This document shows, piece by piece, positions 34,584 to 42,521 of a stretch of DNA of 64,000 nt. Source of the stretch: Streptomyces niger. Lineage in GTDB: Bacteria > Actinomycetota > Actinomycetes > Streptomycetales > Streptomycetaceae. Made by a program: the position numbers and the translations under genes. The DNA is taken from the NCBI RefSeq assembly GCF_000718305.1, contig NZ_JOFQ01000013.1, forward strand, positions 124,001 to 188,000, given 5' to 3'. The notes beneath the pieces are model-generated. The model saw nothing but the letters and a program-made list of their open reading frames with translations, searched no databases and had not been told where the DNA came from. Positions within the stretch are counted from its first letter, which is position 1, and every line of letters starts with the position of its first letter.

Positions 34584-36086
34584 TCAGTCCTCCGCGCGCG
34601 CGGCGCGCCCGCGCGAGAGCACCCGCTTGATCCACGGCCATCCCAGCAGCACCAGGATCACGGCGTACACCGTGATCGAGAACGGCGTGTTGACCAGGCC
34701 GGTGACGCTGCCGTCGCTGATCTGCAGCGCACGCCGCAGTTGCTGTTCGGCAGCCGGGCCGAGGATGACTCCGATGACGGCGGGCAGCACCGGCAGGCCG
34801 TACCGCCGCATGCCCAGGCCGATGAGCCCGATGATCAGCAGGATGACCAGGTCCAGCGGCTCGCCACCGACCGCGTACGCACCGACCGCCGCGAAGAAGA
34901 GGATTCCGGCGTAGAGGTACGGGCGCGGGATGCGCAGCAGTTTCGCCCAGACCGGCGCGAGGGGCAGGTTGAGGACGAGCAGCAGCACCATGCCGACGAA
35001 CAGCGAGGCGATCAGGCCCCAGACCAGTTCCGGTTCGCGTTCGAAGAGGAGGGGTCCGGGCTGGATGCCGTACTGCTGGAAGGCGGCGAGCATGACCGCG
35101 GCGACGGCGGTCGTCGGCAGGCCGAGGGTCAGCATCGACACGAGCGTGCCGGCGGCCGACGCGGAGGACGCGGACTCCGGTCCGGCGACGCCTTCGATGG
35201 CACCGCGACCGAATTCGTCGCGGTGCTTGGAGAGCCGCTTCTCGGTGACGTACGAGAGGAAGGTGGGGATTTCGGCGCCGCCGGCCGGGATCGCGCCGAA
35301 GGGGAAGCCGATGAGCGGTCCGCGCAGCCACGGCTTCCAGGTGCGCCGCAGTTCGGCCTTGCCCAGCCATGGGCGTCCGACGGGAATCGACTCCCCCGCC
35401 GTGCGTCGCAGGTGGGCCGCCACCCACAGTGCCTCGCCGATGGCGAACAGTCCGACGGCGACGATGACGACGTCGATGCCGTCGGCGAGTTGGAGCGAGC
35501 CGAAGGTGAGCCGCTGTTGTCCGGTCATCTGGTCCAGGCCGACGAGGCCGAGGGTGAGGCCGATCAGCAGGGAGGCGAAGCCGCGGATGCGGGAGCTGCC
35601 GAGTACCGAGGTGACGGCGATGAAGGCGAGCACCATGATGGCGAAGTAGTCGGGCGCCCCGATGTCCACGGCGAGCGAGGCGACCGTGGGGGCGAGGACG
35701 ACCAGCAGGATCGTGCCGATCATGCCGCCGGCGAAGTGTCCGCAGGCGGCGGCTGCCAGGGCTTGTGCACCGCGCCCGGCGCGGGCCATCGGGTTGCCTT
35801 CGATGGCCGCGACCACCGCGGCGCTCTCGCCGGGGGTGTTGAGCAGGATGGAGGTGGTGGAGCCGCCGAACATGCCCCCGTAGTAGATCCCGGCGAACAT
35901 GATGAACGCGCCGGTCGGGTCGAGCCCGTAGGTGACAGGGAGCAGGAGGGCCACGGCCATGGCGGGGCCGATGCCCGGCAGGACTCCGATGGCGGTGCCG
36001 AGCAGCACCCCGATGGCGGCCCACAGGAGGTTGAGCGGGGTGAGCGCCGTACCGAAGCCGTCGATGAGTGAGGACAGGGAGTCCAT
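34584..36086 (-). CDS. tctA: Tripartite tricarboxylate transporter, large permease subunit TctA
   Basis: A 500-aa membrane protein with about 11-12 helices. The N-terminal block [20 protein letters not shown] and the [20 protein letters not shown] segment are the TctA hallmarks, and [18 protein letters not shown] is a second conserved loop. It forms the main channel for uptake of citrate-like tricarboxylates. Its ATG is 3 bases after the tctB stop, so tctC-tctB-tctA is one operon read on the minus strand. Confidence 0.96.
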   Translation of the reverse strand: MDSLSSLIDGFGTALTPLNLLWAAIGVLLGTAIGVLPGIGPAMAVALLLPVTYGLDPTGAFIMFAGIYYGGMFGGSTTSILLNTPGESAAVVAAIEGNPMARAGRGAQALAAAACGHFAGGMIGTILLVVLAPTVASLAVDIGAPDYFAIMVLAFIAVTSVLGSSRIRGFASLLIGLTLGLVGLDQMTGQQRLTFGSLQLADGIDVVIVAVGLFAIGEALWVAAHLRRTAGESIPVGRPWLGKAELRRTWKPWLRGPLIGFPFGAIPAGGAEIPTFLSYVTEKRLSKHRDEFGRGAIEGVAGPESASSASAAGTLVSMLTLGLPTTAVAAVMLAAFQQYGIQPGPLLFEREPELVWGLIASLFVGMVLLLVLNLPLAPVWAKLLRIPRPYLYAGILFFAAVGAYAVGGEPLDLVILLIIGLIGLGMRRYGLPVLPAVIGVILGPAAEQQLRRALQISDGSVTGLVNTPFSITVYAVILVLLGWPWIKRVLSRGRAARAED

Positions 36087-36089
36087 CGT

Positions 36090-36632
36090 CTACAGCACCC
36101 CCATGAGCGGTCCGCCGGGCAGCGGCACGCCCAGCAGGTTGTTGAACACGACGTAGGTCACCAGGGACAGGACGGCCGCGATGAGCGGGTCCCGGGTGAG
36201 GTTGCGGCTGCCCAGCGCGTACGCGGAGCCCCAGAAGAGCAGCGCGCCGGAGATGGGGAAGCCGAGCGGCCCTATGAGAACGGCGTTGGCCAGGAAGACA
36301 CCGGCCAGGAGGGCGACGGTGCGCCAGTCGCCGGGCTCGGTGAGGTCGATGTCCTCGCCGCCCTCCGCTTCGCCGCGGCCGCCGCGCAGGACGTCGACGG
36401 CGAGGAGGACGGCGACGACCAGGAGGAGCACGCCGACGACGATCGGGACGGTGGTGGGCCCGATGGGGCCGCGCTGGGTGATGTCGGTGTCCATCGTGAT
36501 CGCGTCGGTGAGCACGAGGACGCCGAGGACCAGGAGGATGAGGCAGACGCCCAGTTCGGAACGGCCCCGCAAGAGTGCGCGCAGGCCGCTGTCCCTCGGG
36601 GGCGCAGTGGGATCGGTACCTGTGGTGCTCAC
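36090..36632 (-). CDS. tctB: Tripartite tricarboxylate transporter, small permease subunit TctB
   Basis: A 180-aa membrane protein with about four helices (LGVCLILLVLGVLVLTDAI, TVPIVVGVLLLVVAVLLAV, VALLAGVFLANAVLIGPLGF, VLSLVTYVVFNNLLGV), the TctB layout. GTG 36632 is chosen because it overlaps the tctC stop in GTGA; a longer frame upstream lies wholly within tctC. Works with TctA as the small membrane subunit. Confidence 0.92.
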   Translation of the reverse strand: MSTTGTDPTAPPRDSGLRALLRGRSELGVCLILLVLGVLVLTDAITMDTDITQRGPIGPTTVPIVVGVLLLVVAVLLAVDVLRGGRGEAEGGEDIDLTEPGDWRTVALLAGVFLANAVLIGPLGFPISGALLFWGSAYALGSRNLTRDPLIAAVLSLVTYVVFNNLLGVPLPGGPLMGVL

Positions 36633-37612
36633 AGCCCCAGCTCCTTCAGTACGGTGTCGACGCGCCGGTCCTGGGCGGCGAGGAAGGTGCCGAACTTGTC
36701 GCCGGTCAGGAAGGCGTCGCTCCATCCGTTGCGCTTGAGTGCGTCCTTCCACTGCTGGGAGCCGTGCAGTTCGGTGAAGAGACGGGTCAGCTTCTCGCGT
36801 TCGACGTCGGTGAGCCCCGGGGGCGCCACGATGCCGCGCCAGTTGGTGAACTCGGTGTCGACGCCGGCTTCCTTGAGGGTGGGCGCGTCGAGGCCCTCGA
36901 CGCGCTTCGGGCCGGTGACGGCCAGCAGGCGCAGTTCGCCGGACTTGATCTGGTCGAGGTACTCGCCGACGCCGGAGACCCCGAAGGCCACCTTGCCGCC
37001 CAGCACGGAGGCGAGCAGTTCGCCGCCCCCGTCGAAGGGCACGTAGTTGACGGACTTGGGGGTGATGCCGGCGGCCTTGGCCATGAGCATCGGCGCCAGG
37101 TGGTCGGGGCCGCCGGCCGAGGAGCCGCCGCCGACCGGCATCTTGCGCGGGTTCTTCTTCCAGTCGGCGAGGAGCTGTTCGAACGTCTTGTACTTGGAGT
37201 CCTTGGCGACGACCACGATGTCCGGCTCCTCGGTGAGCCGGGCGATGGGAGTCGTGTCACCGAGCCCGGAGGGCGCGTGGTTGGTGTGGACGGCGCCGAC
37301 GACGCCGAGCCCCATGGACATCGCGAGCTTGCCGTTGCCGTGCTCGTTGACCATGCGGCTGAGGCCGACCGTGCCGCCGGCGCCGGGGAGGTTGAAGACC
37401 TCGACGTTGTGGTTGAGGCCGGCGTCCTCGATGCTCTTCGCCGCCGTGCGGGCGGTGATGTCGTAACCGCCGCCCGGCGTGTTGGGCACCATGAACTGCA
37501 GCCCCGGGATGCTGGTTCCGGTGTCGGTGCCGCTGCCCGATGTCAGCAGGGGCGGCCCGAGGAGGACGATCAGAACCGCCCCCAAGAGGGCGAGGGGTGT
37601 GCGCGCACGCAC
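36629..37612 (-). CDS. tctC: Tripartite tricarboxylate transporter, substrate-binding protein TctC
   Basis: A 327-aa exported binding protein (Bug family). After a short basic N-terminus and one hydrophobic signal segment (LALLGAVLIVLLGPPLL) come MVPNTPGGGYDITART and FNLPGAGGTVGLSRM, the conserved carboxylate-binding loops, and GGGSSAGGPDHLAPML. There is no lipobox cysteine. Start is ambiguous among GTG codons at 37624, 37621 and 37612; 37612 leaves the best spacing from AGAAGG. Presumed to deliver a tricarboxylate to TctAB. Confidence 0.93.
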   Translation of the reverse strand: MRARTPLALLGAVLIVLLGPPLLTSGSGTDTGTSIPGLQFMVPNTPGGGYDITARTAAKSIEDAGLNHNVEVFNLPGAGGTVGLSRMVNEHGNGKLAMSMGLGVVGAVHTNHAPSGLGDTTPIARLTEEPDIVVVAKDSKYKTFEQLLADWKKNPRKMPVGGGSSAGGPDHLAPMLMAKAAGITPKSVNYVPFDGGGELLASVLGGKVAFGVSGVGEYLDQIKSGELRLLAVTGPKRVEGLDAPTLKEAGVDTEFTNWRGIVAPPGLTDVEREKLTRLFTELHGSQQWKDALKRNGWSDAFLTGDKFGTFLAAQDRRVDTVLKELGL

Positions 37613-37765
37613 AGATGACACCACCCTTCTCTTGCGTGTGGCTTCGTGGCTCTGTGGGGGGGGGAGATCGTGGTGAGGGCACATGTTGCCCGGGGGTTAA
37701 CTCCGCGTCTCGCTTCCGGTATTAAGGGTCGTTGTGAACGTTGTGGTCATGGAAGGGATCGTTCG

Positions 37766-38440
37766 ATGACCAAGGTGCTGGTCGTCGACGACGACTTCAT
37801 GGTGGCCAAGCTGCACAGCCACTACGTGAGTGCCACGGAGGGCTTCACGGTGGCCGGTGTGGCGCATACGGGTGCCGAGGCGCTGCGTGCGGCCGAGCGG
37901 CTCCGTCCCGACCTGCTCCTGCTGGACGTCTACCTGCCGGACATGGACGGCATCAGCGTGCTGCGGCGGCTGCGGTCCCTGAAGGGCGGCACGCACGCCG
38001 ACGCGCTGTTCATCACTGCGGCGCGCGACGCACACGTCATACGGGATGCGCTGCGGGCCGGTGCGCTGCACTATCTCATCAAGCCGTTCGACCGTGCCTC
38101 CCTTCAGGAGCAGCTGCGGCACGTGGCCACGGTGCGCGCGCGTCTGGAGCGGCTGGGCGAGGCCAGCCAGGAGGACGTGGACCAGATCTTCGGTACCCGC
38201 CCGCGCGCCTCCAAAGGTCTGCCCAAGGGGCTCGCCGCGCATACGGCGGAGCTGATCGAGCGGACGCTGCGGCAGCACGGGGAGGGGCTCTCGGCGTCCG
38301 AGTGCGCGGCGGCGGGCGCGCTCTCCCGGGTGAGCGCGCGCCGCTACCTGGAGTACTTCACGGACACCGGGCAGGCGGAGGTCTCACTGCGTTACGGGGG
38401 CACGGGTCGCCCCGAACGCCGCTACCGATGGATTGCCTGA
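37766..38440 (+). CDS. Response regulator, CitB/DcuR type
   Basis: A 224-aa regulator divergent from tctC. The receiver domain has the acidic triad Asp8-Asp9 and phospho-acceptor Asp54 (LLLLDVYLPDMDG), conserved Thr (ITAARD) and Lys in HYLIKPFDR. The output half (HTAELIERTLRQHGEGLSAS, then SRVSARRYLEYF) is the helix-turn-helix of CitB/DpiA/DcuR regulators that turn on C4- or C6-carboxylate uptake. Adjacent to tctCBA, so it probably activates that operon, but no CitA/DcuS-type kinase gene is present on either side. Confidence 0.92.
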   Translation: MTKVLVVDDDFMVAKLHSHYVSATEGFTVAGVAHTGAEALRAAERLRPDLLLLDVYLPDMDGISVLRRLRSLKGGTHADALFITAARDAHVIRDALRAGALHYLIKPFDRASLQEQLRHVATVRARLERLGEASQEDVDQIFGTRPRASKGLPKGLAAHTAELIERTLRQHGEGLSASECAAAGALSRVSARRYLEYFTDTGQAEVSLRYGGTGRPERRYRWIA

Positions 38441-38691
38441 TCCGCCGCCCGTCAGGTGCGCCGCTCGCCGTCGGGACTTAATCACCGCTGAGTGGTTCCT
38501 TAAGCCACCCCTAAAGATCGTCGAAGTGCTGCTGCGACGGGCGAATCCGCTGGTCGGCGCGGCTAGCGTGCTGCCCGCCGGGCGGAGTCGCCGCACGCCG
38601 GTGCCGCTTCCCGGGGGGGGACGGCACATGCGTACGACGGTGGCTCCGCCGCGCGCACCACCTCCCGTACGTCATGAAGGAGCCCCCCACG

Positions 38692-39723
38692 ATGTCCGCT
38701 CTCCGCAAGGCCGCAGGGATCGCCCTCACCGGTATCGCCCCGCTCGCCCTCACCGTGTTCGCCGCGCACCCGGCGGCCGCCCACGGCTCGATGACGGACC
38801 CGGTGAGCCGGATCTCCGCGTGCTACGCCGAGGGGCCGGAGTCCCCGGACTCCGCCGCCTGCAAGGCAATGGTCGCGGCCGGCGGCGTGCAGGCCCTGTA
38901 CGACTGGAACGGGGTACGGGACGGCGCGGCGGGCGGCCGGTCCAAGTCGCGCATACCGGACGGCAAGCTGTGCAGCGCGAACGGCGAGGAGTACAAGGGC
39001 CTGGACCTGGCGCGTGCCGACTGGCCGGCCAGTCCGATGGCGGCGGGCGCACACACCTTCCGGTACAAGGCGACCGCGCCGCACAAGGGGACGTTCGAGC
39101 TGTACCTCACGAAGGACAGCTACGACCCGAGCAAGCCGCTGAAGTGGTCGGACCTGGAGGACAAGCCGTTCGCGAAGGTCACCGACCCCAAGTTGACCAA
39201 CGGTGACTACGTCTTCGAGGGCAAGGTGCCGACCCGCTCCGGCCGCCATCTGATCTACAGCATCTGGCAGCGTTCGGACAGCCCGGAGGCCTTCTACACC
39301 TGCTCGGACGTGGTCTTCGGCAAGGACAACGGCAGTTCGGGGACCGCGGCGGGGAACAGTACGGAGCCGCGCTCCGCGGACACGGCGGCGCCCGCCGCCA
39401 CCGCGCCGACCGAGCAACAGCTCGCGGCCGGTGCGGATAAGTCGACGATGGACCACATGCACCACCGGAACGCGGACAAGGACGTGGACGGCGACGCACA
39501 CAAGGACGCAGGCACTGCGCACTCGGGCGAGGACACGCACATGAGCACGGAGGGCGTGCGCCCCGCCGGTTCCTCGGGCAAGGAGGTGACCACGAAGCTG
39601 GCGGAGACCGGTGGTGACAGTTCGACCGGCCCGCTCGCGATCGGTGGTGCTGCCGTGCTGGCACTGGGCGCCTCGGTACTGTTCGCCGTCGCCCGCCGCA
39701 AGGCCGCCCGCAACGGCGGCTGA
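38692..39723 (+). CDS. Secreted, sortase-anchored AA10 lytic polysaccharide monooxygenase
   Basis: A 343-aa copper enzyme cleaving chitin or cellulose. The signal peptide is removed before His31 (AAAHGSMTDP), so His31 becomes the N-terminal copper ligand; His131 (APHKG) completes the histidine brace, and FYTCSDVVF is the usual end strand. Residues about 246-284 form a His/Asp-rich stalk (MDHMHHRNADK, DAHKDAGTAH). The C-terminus has LAETG (303-307), a hydrophobic helix and RRKAARNGG, the class E sortase signal of Streptomyces, so it should be fixed to the cell wall. ATG 38692 is chosen as AAGGAG lies just upstream. From memory, a similar protein in S. coelicolor is a listed sortase substrate. 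Confidence 0.92.
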   Translation: MSALRKAAGIALTGIAPLALTVFAAHPAAAHGSMTDPVSRISACYAEGPESPDSAACKAMVAAGGVQALYDWNGVRDGAAGGRSKSRIPDGKLCSANGEEYKGLDLARADWPASPMAAGAHTFRYKATAPHKGTFELYLTKDSYDPSKPLKWSDLEDKPFAKVTDPKLTNGDYVFEGKVPTRSGRHLIYSIWQRSDSPEAFYTCSDVVFGKDNGSSGTAAGNSTEPRSADTAAPAATAPTEQQLAAGADKSTMDHMHHRNADKDVDGDAHKDAGTAHSGEDTHMSTEGVRPAGSSGKEVTTKLAETGGDSSTGPLAIGGAAVLALGASVLFAVARRKAARNGG

Positions 39724-39745
39724 GGACCGGACGCCGACAACCCAA

Positions 39746-39777
39746 CGGTGCGCTGCTCCACGAAGAGCAGCGCACCG
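39746..39777 (+). terminator. Terminator of the LPMO gene
   Basis: CGGTGCGCTGCTC and GAGCAGCGCACCG pair perfectly over 13 bp with a 6-nt loop, 22 bases past the stop. Confidence 0.8.
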
Positions 39778-39821
39778 CCGGTCGTACGTGTGCTGATATC
39801 CGACACCTGATACCAGCACGA

Positions 39822-39843
39822 GTCCCGGTACGCGTACCGGGAC
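39822..39843 (-). terminator. Terminator-like palindrome after the lipase gene
   Basis: GTCCCGGTACG and CGTACCGGGAC form an uninterrupted 22-bp palindrome, 5 bases past the lipase stop on the minus strand. Confidence 0.55.
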
Positions 39844-39848
39844 CGCGG

Positions 39849-40766
39849 TCAGCGTGACGAGCAGGTCGTCGGGGTCGCGTGGGCCGGGTCCAGAGCGTTG
39901 GCCGCCTCGTGGAAGGCGACGCGGTCGGCCAGGCCGATGACCAGGTGTTCGGCGAAGTCGGTCGGGCACAGGTCTTGGACCAGCACGTTCCGCACGTTCG
40001 GGCCGTTCAGGAACTGGCTCTTGTACGGCGTGACGACCTCGTCGTACTTGGTGGCGATGACCGTGTAGCGCACGCCGGGCACGGTGTCGCCGCCCTCGTT
40101 GAGGCGATTGAGGAAGTCCGAACCCACGATCTGGTCGCTGAGGCCCGGCGCCTGCGACTCGAGGTACTTCTTGGCGCCCGGGATCTGGTCGACGAGGCGG
40201 GTCAGTCCGTTCACGTCGGTGCCGTGGTTGTCGGGCGCGATGCCGACCAAGGCGTTCACCTTCGCCGCGCCGCCGAGGAATTTGAGGTAGTAGCGCGGCA
40301 TCATGCCGCCCTGCGAGTGCCCCACGAGGTCGGCCTTCTCCGCGCCCGTCGCGGCCAGGACTCGATCGACGTACGCGGAGAGCTGTTCGGCCGACTTGTC
40401 GATCGGGCCGAGGCCGTGGAAGAGGGGGACGCCGGGCAGTTGGCCGTAGTCGAGGGAGAAGACGCAGTAGCCGCGGGCGATGAGATAGGGCGCCAGGGCG
40501 AGCCAGTTGTCCACGGAATTGCCGAGGGTGCCGTGGACGAGGACGACGGGGCGGGGGTGGGCGGCGGACGGCTTGCAGGAGTAGTCGTTCCAGCCGGCGG
40601 AGACGGTGGCGTTCGTCGCGGTGGCGGGTGTCGCAGTGGCGTCCGGCGGAGTGGCGGCTGCCGCTGCGGGAGTGGCCGCCGTGACGGCGCCGAGAGCGAG
40701 GGCGAGGGCGGAGACGGCGGTTGCCGCACGTCTCCAGGACGGCGCTCGGTGCGTGGACATGGTCAT
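39849..40766 (-). CDS. Secreted triacylglycerol lipase / esterase (alpha/beta hydrolase)
   Basis: A 305-aa secreted enzyme. AAGGAG precedes ATG 40766. The signal peptide has an RR pair (SWRRAATAVSALALALG) and likely ends near AAAAATP. VVLVHGTLGNSVDNW gives the oxyanion-hole HG, GHSQGGMMP holds the nucleophile serine, and PDNHGTD and later H in AEHLV fit the lipase class I/EstA pattern. Three cysteine pairs are possible (SCKPS, YCVFS, LCPTD, TTCSSR). It presumably hydrolyses lipids outside the cell. A 16-bp palindrome lies in its promoter region. Confidence 0.92.
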   Translation of the reverse strand: MTMSTHRAPSWRRAATAVSALALALGAVTAATPAAAAATPPDATATPATATNATVSAGWNDYSCKPSAAHPRPVVLVHGTLGNSVDNWLALAPYLIARGYCVFSLDYGQLPGVPLFHGLGPIDKSAEQLSAYVDRVLAATGAEKADLVGHSQGGMMPRYYLKFLGGAAKVNALVGIAPDNHGTDVNGLTRLVDQIPGAKKYLESQAPGLSDQIVGSDFLNRLNEGGDTVPGVRYTVIATKYDEVVTPYKSQFLNGPNVRNVLVQDLCPTDFAEHLVIGLADRVAFHEAANALDPAHATPTTCSSR

Positions 40767-40821
40767 GCGATGCTCCTTGCGGGAGGTGAGGGGACTCCGA
40801 AGTGCTCGCCGAGTCATCACC

Positions 40822-40837
40822 TGCGATCCGGATCGCA
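40822..40837. promoter_or_regulatory. Perfect 16-bp palindrome TGCGATCCGGATCGCA
   Basis: Complete dyad without spacer, 55 bases upstream of the lipase ATG. Good candidate operator for lipase control. Confidence 0.5.
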
Positions 40838-40992
40838 TGGCTCAACGCTGTGATTGGCCGTCAAGTTACGGCTGAGTAGGTCGAGGGGTCCAGTCGTGTG
40901 ACAGTGAAGGTTGTGACACACGATTCTCACCGGACGTACGGGTTATCCACAGGCTCCGGCCGCTGTCGGCGGCTCGGCGTAGAGTCATTTCC

Positions 40993-41160
40993 ATGACGCC
41001 CACAAACCGCGCGGGCCCGCTGTGGCGCACGGAGACCTGGCAGCCCCAAGCGCTCCCCTCCCGGGCCCGAATATGCAAGGCCCCGGAGGCCCCGAACCTC
41101 CCGCTCGAAGCCCTGGAGGCCCACTACGGCCCGCGGTACGCCGACCGCCTGTACGGCTGA
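40993..41160 (+). CDS. Small 55-aa ORF next to the Y-family polymerase gene
   Basis: ATG 40993 to TGA 41160 encodes a 55-aa protein beginning MTPTNRAGPLWRTETWQ and ending EALEAHYGPRYADRLYG. Nearly all third codon positions are G or C, as in real genes here, and the C-terminal LEAHYGPRYADRLYG looks like a folded, conserved end. The last 37 bases overlap the convergent polymerase gene's 3' end. No family recognised; too short for a motif search by eye. A role with the mutagenesis cassette is only suggested by position. Confidence 0.5.
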   Translation: MTPTNRAGPLWRTETWQPQALPSRARICKAPEAPNLPLEALEAHYGPRYADRLYG

Positions 41161-42521
41161 CCGTAGGTCTGACGGCCCCCGGCCCGCGCGGGAGCGGCCG
41201 ACGCGGCGGCGGGACGGGCAGCGTGCGGACCGAAACGGGTACGGGCGCGGTCGACGGCGGCTTCGATGCGGCGGGCCTTGTCGTCCGCCGGGTCGAACGA
41301 CAGCTGCCGAGCGGCGCGTTCGGCCCGGCAGAGGTCCTCGGCCCGCAGTGCCACCGCCCGGACACGCGCGCGTTGCAGACCGAGCGCGGCATGCAACGCG
41401 TAGGCGACCTCCGTCAGCGCGGGCCCGTGCGCGGTCGGCTCGGCCAACCGACGGGTGCGGGTCGTGGTGGAACGGTCGGCATAGCGAACGGTGAGCGTGA
41501 GCGCGCCCGCCACCTGACCGCCGCCGCGCATCCGGGAGCCGAGTTCGTCCGCGAGCGAGAGCAGCGCCCTACGACGCCGCGTCTCGTCCAGCTCGTCGTG
41601 GGCGAAGCGGTGCTCGGCAGCCATCGAGCGGGCCGGGGCGTTCGGGGTCACCGGCGACGGATCGATGCCGCGGGCCCGCTCGTACACCCGGCGACCGGCC
41701 TTCGCACCGAGGATGCGCTGCAGGGTGGCGGGCGGAGCCGCGGCGATCCGCCCGACACTGTCGAGCCCGTACGAGCACAGGGCACGGGCCGCCGCGGGAC
41801 CGATGCCGTGCAGGGCGGCGGCGGGCCTGCGATCCAGAAAGGCCGCGACGCTCTCGGGATCACCGGGAACGACGCGGATCTCGCCGGGCGCCGCGTCCTG
41901 GGCGGCCATCCGGGCGAGCAGGGGGTTGCCGGCGATACCGATGGTGCATTCCACGTCGTACCAGGCCAGGGCGCGCAGTCGAAGCAACTCGGCAATGCCG
42001 GCGGCGTCTCGGCCGAAGTACCGCTGCGCACCGCGTACGTCGGCGAGCGCGGCATCGGGTGGCAGCGCCTCGACGACGGGGGTGAACTCCCCCAGCAGCG
42101 AGAGCAGCCGCTCGTACGTCTCCTCACCGAGAGGCGGGCCGGCCACCTTCCCACCCCCGCCACGGGGAGAGCGGGAGCCGGCGGCCGCTCCGGGAGTCGC
42201 GGTCGGGGCGGGTGGAGACGCCGGGCCAGCGGGAGTGTCCGGAGCAGGAGTAGAAGCAGCCGGACCAGTAGGGGTGTCCGGGGAGGGAGGGGTAGCCAGG
42301 TCGGCAGGGGCGGCCGGCGCAACAGAGGTGGCTGGAGCGGCAGGGATGGCTGGAGCGACCGGGCGGAACCGTACGTACAGGGCAGCGGCTCCGGACCGGG
42401 TACCCGGGACCGCTTGGGGCGGGGCGCCGGGGGTGTCCACCGGAGTGTTCATGGAGGAACCAGCAGAAGGAGGGGAAGGAGGTGAAGGGGATGAAGGGGG
42501 GAGGCGTCGGTAGGTGGTCAT
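41124..42521 (-). CDS. Y-family DNA polymerase-like protein (ImuB type)
   Basis: A 465-aa protein whose ATG overlaps the dnaE2 stop (ATGA). It has the little of a Y-family palm and fingers (EETYERLLSLLGEFTPVVEA, RGAQRYFG, GIAGNPLLARMAA), helix-hairpin-helix thumb (LHGIGPAAARALCSYGLDS, RIAAAPPATLQRILG) and little-finger domain. The first palm strand is ALYVRFRP with no catalytic aspartate; only Asp161 remains of the acidic set, so it is probably a non-catalytic ImuB-like adaptor for DnaE2. Residues about 55-132 are an unusual Pro/Ala/Thr-rich insertion within the palm. ATG 42452 is an alternative start. Confidence 0.85.
   Translation of the reverse strand: MTTYRRLPPSSPSPPSPPSAGSSMNTPVDTPGAPPQAVPGTRSGAAALYVRFRPVAPAIPAAPATSVAPAAPADLATPPSPDTPTGPAASTPAPDTPAGPASPPAPTATPGAAAGSRSPRGGGGKVAGPPLGEETYERLLSLLGEFTPVVEALPPDAALADVRGAQRYFGRDAAGIAELLRLRALAWYDVECTIGIAGNPLLARMAAQDAAPGEIRVVPGDPESVAAFLDRRPAAALHGIGPAAARALCSYGLDSVGRIAAAPPATLQRILGAKAGRRVYERARGIDPSPVTPNAPARSMAAEHRFAHDELDETRRRRALLSLADELGSRMRGGGQVAGALTLTVRYADRSTTTRTRRLAEPTAHGPALTEVAYALHAALGLQRARVRAVALRAEDLCRAERAARQLSFDPADDKARRIEAAVDRARTRFGPHAARPAAASAAPARAGGRQTYGQPYRRSAYRGP

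Noticed and set aside
38441..38691. Possible small gene between the response regulator and the LPMO
   Set aside because: Frames here lack a ribosome site and third-position GC bias; the region is more like a promoter with AT-rich TTAAG/CTAAAG elements.
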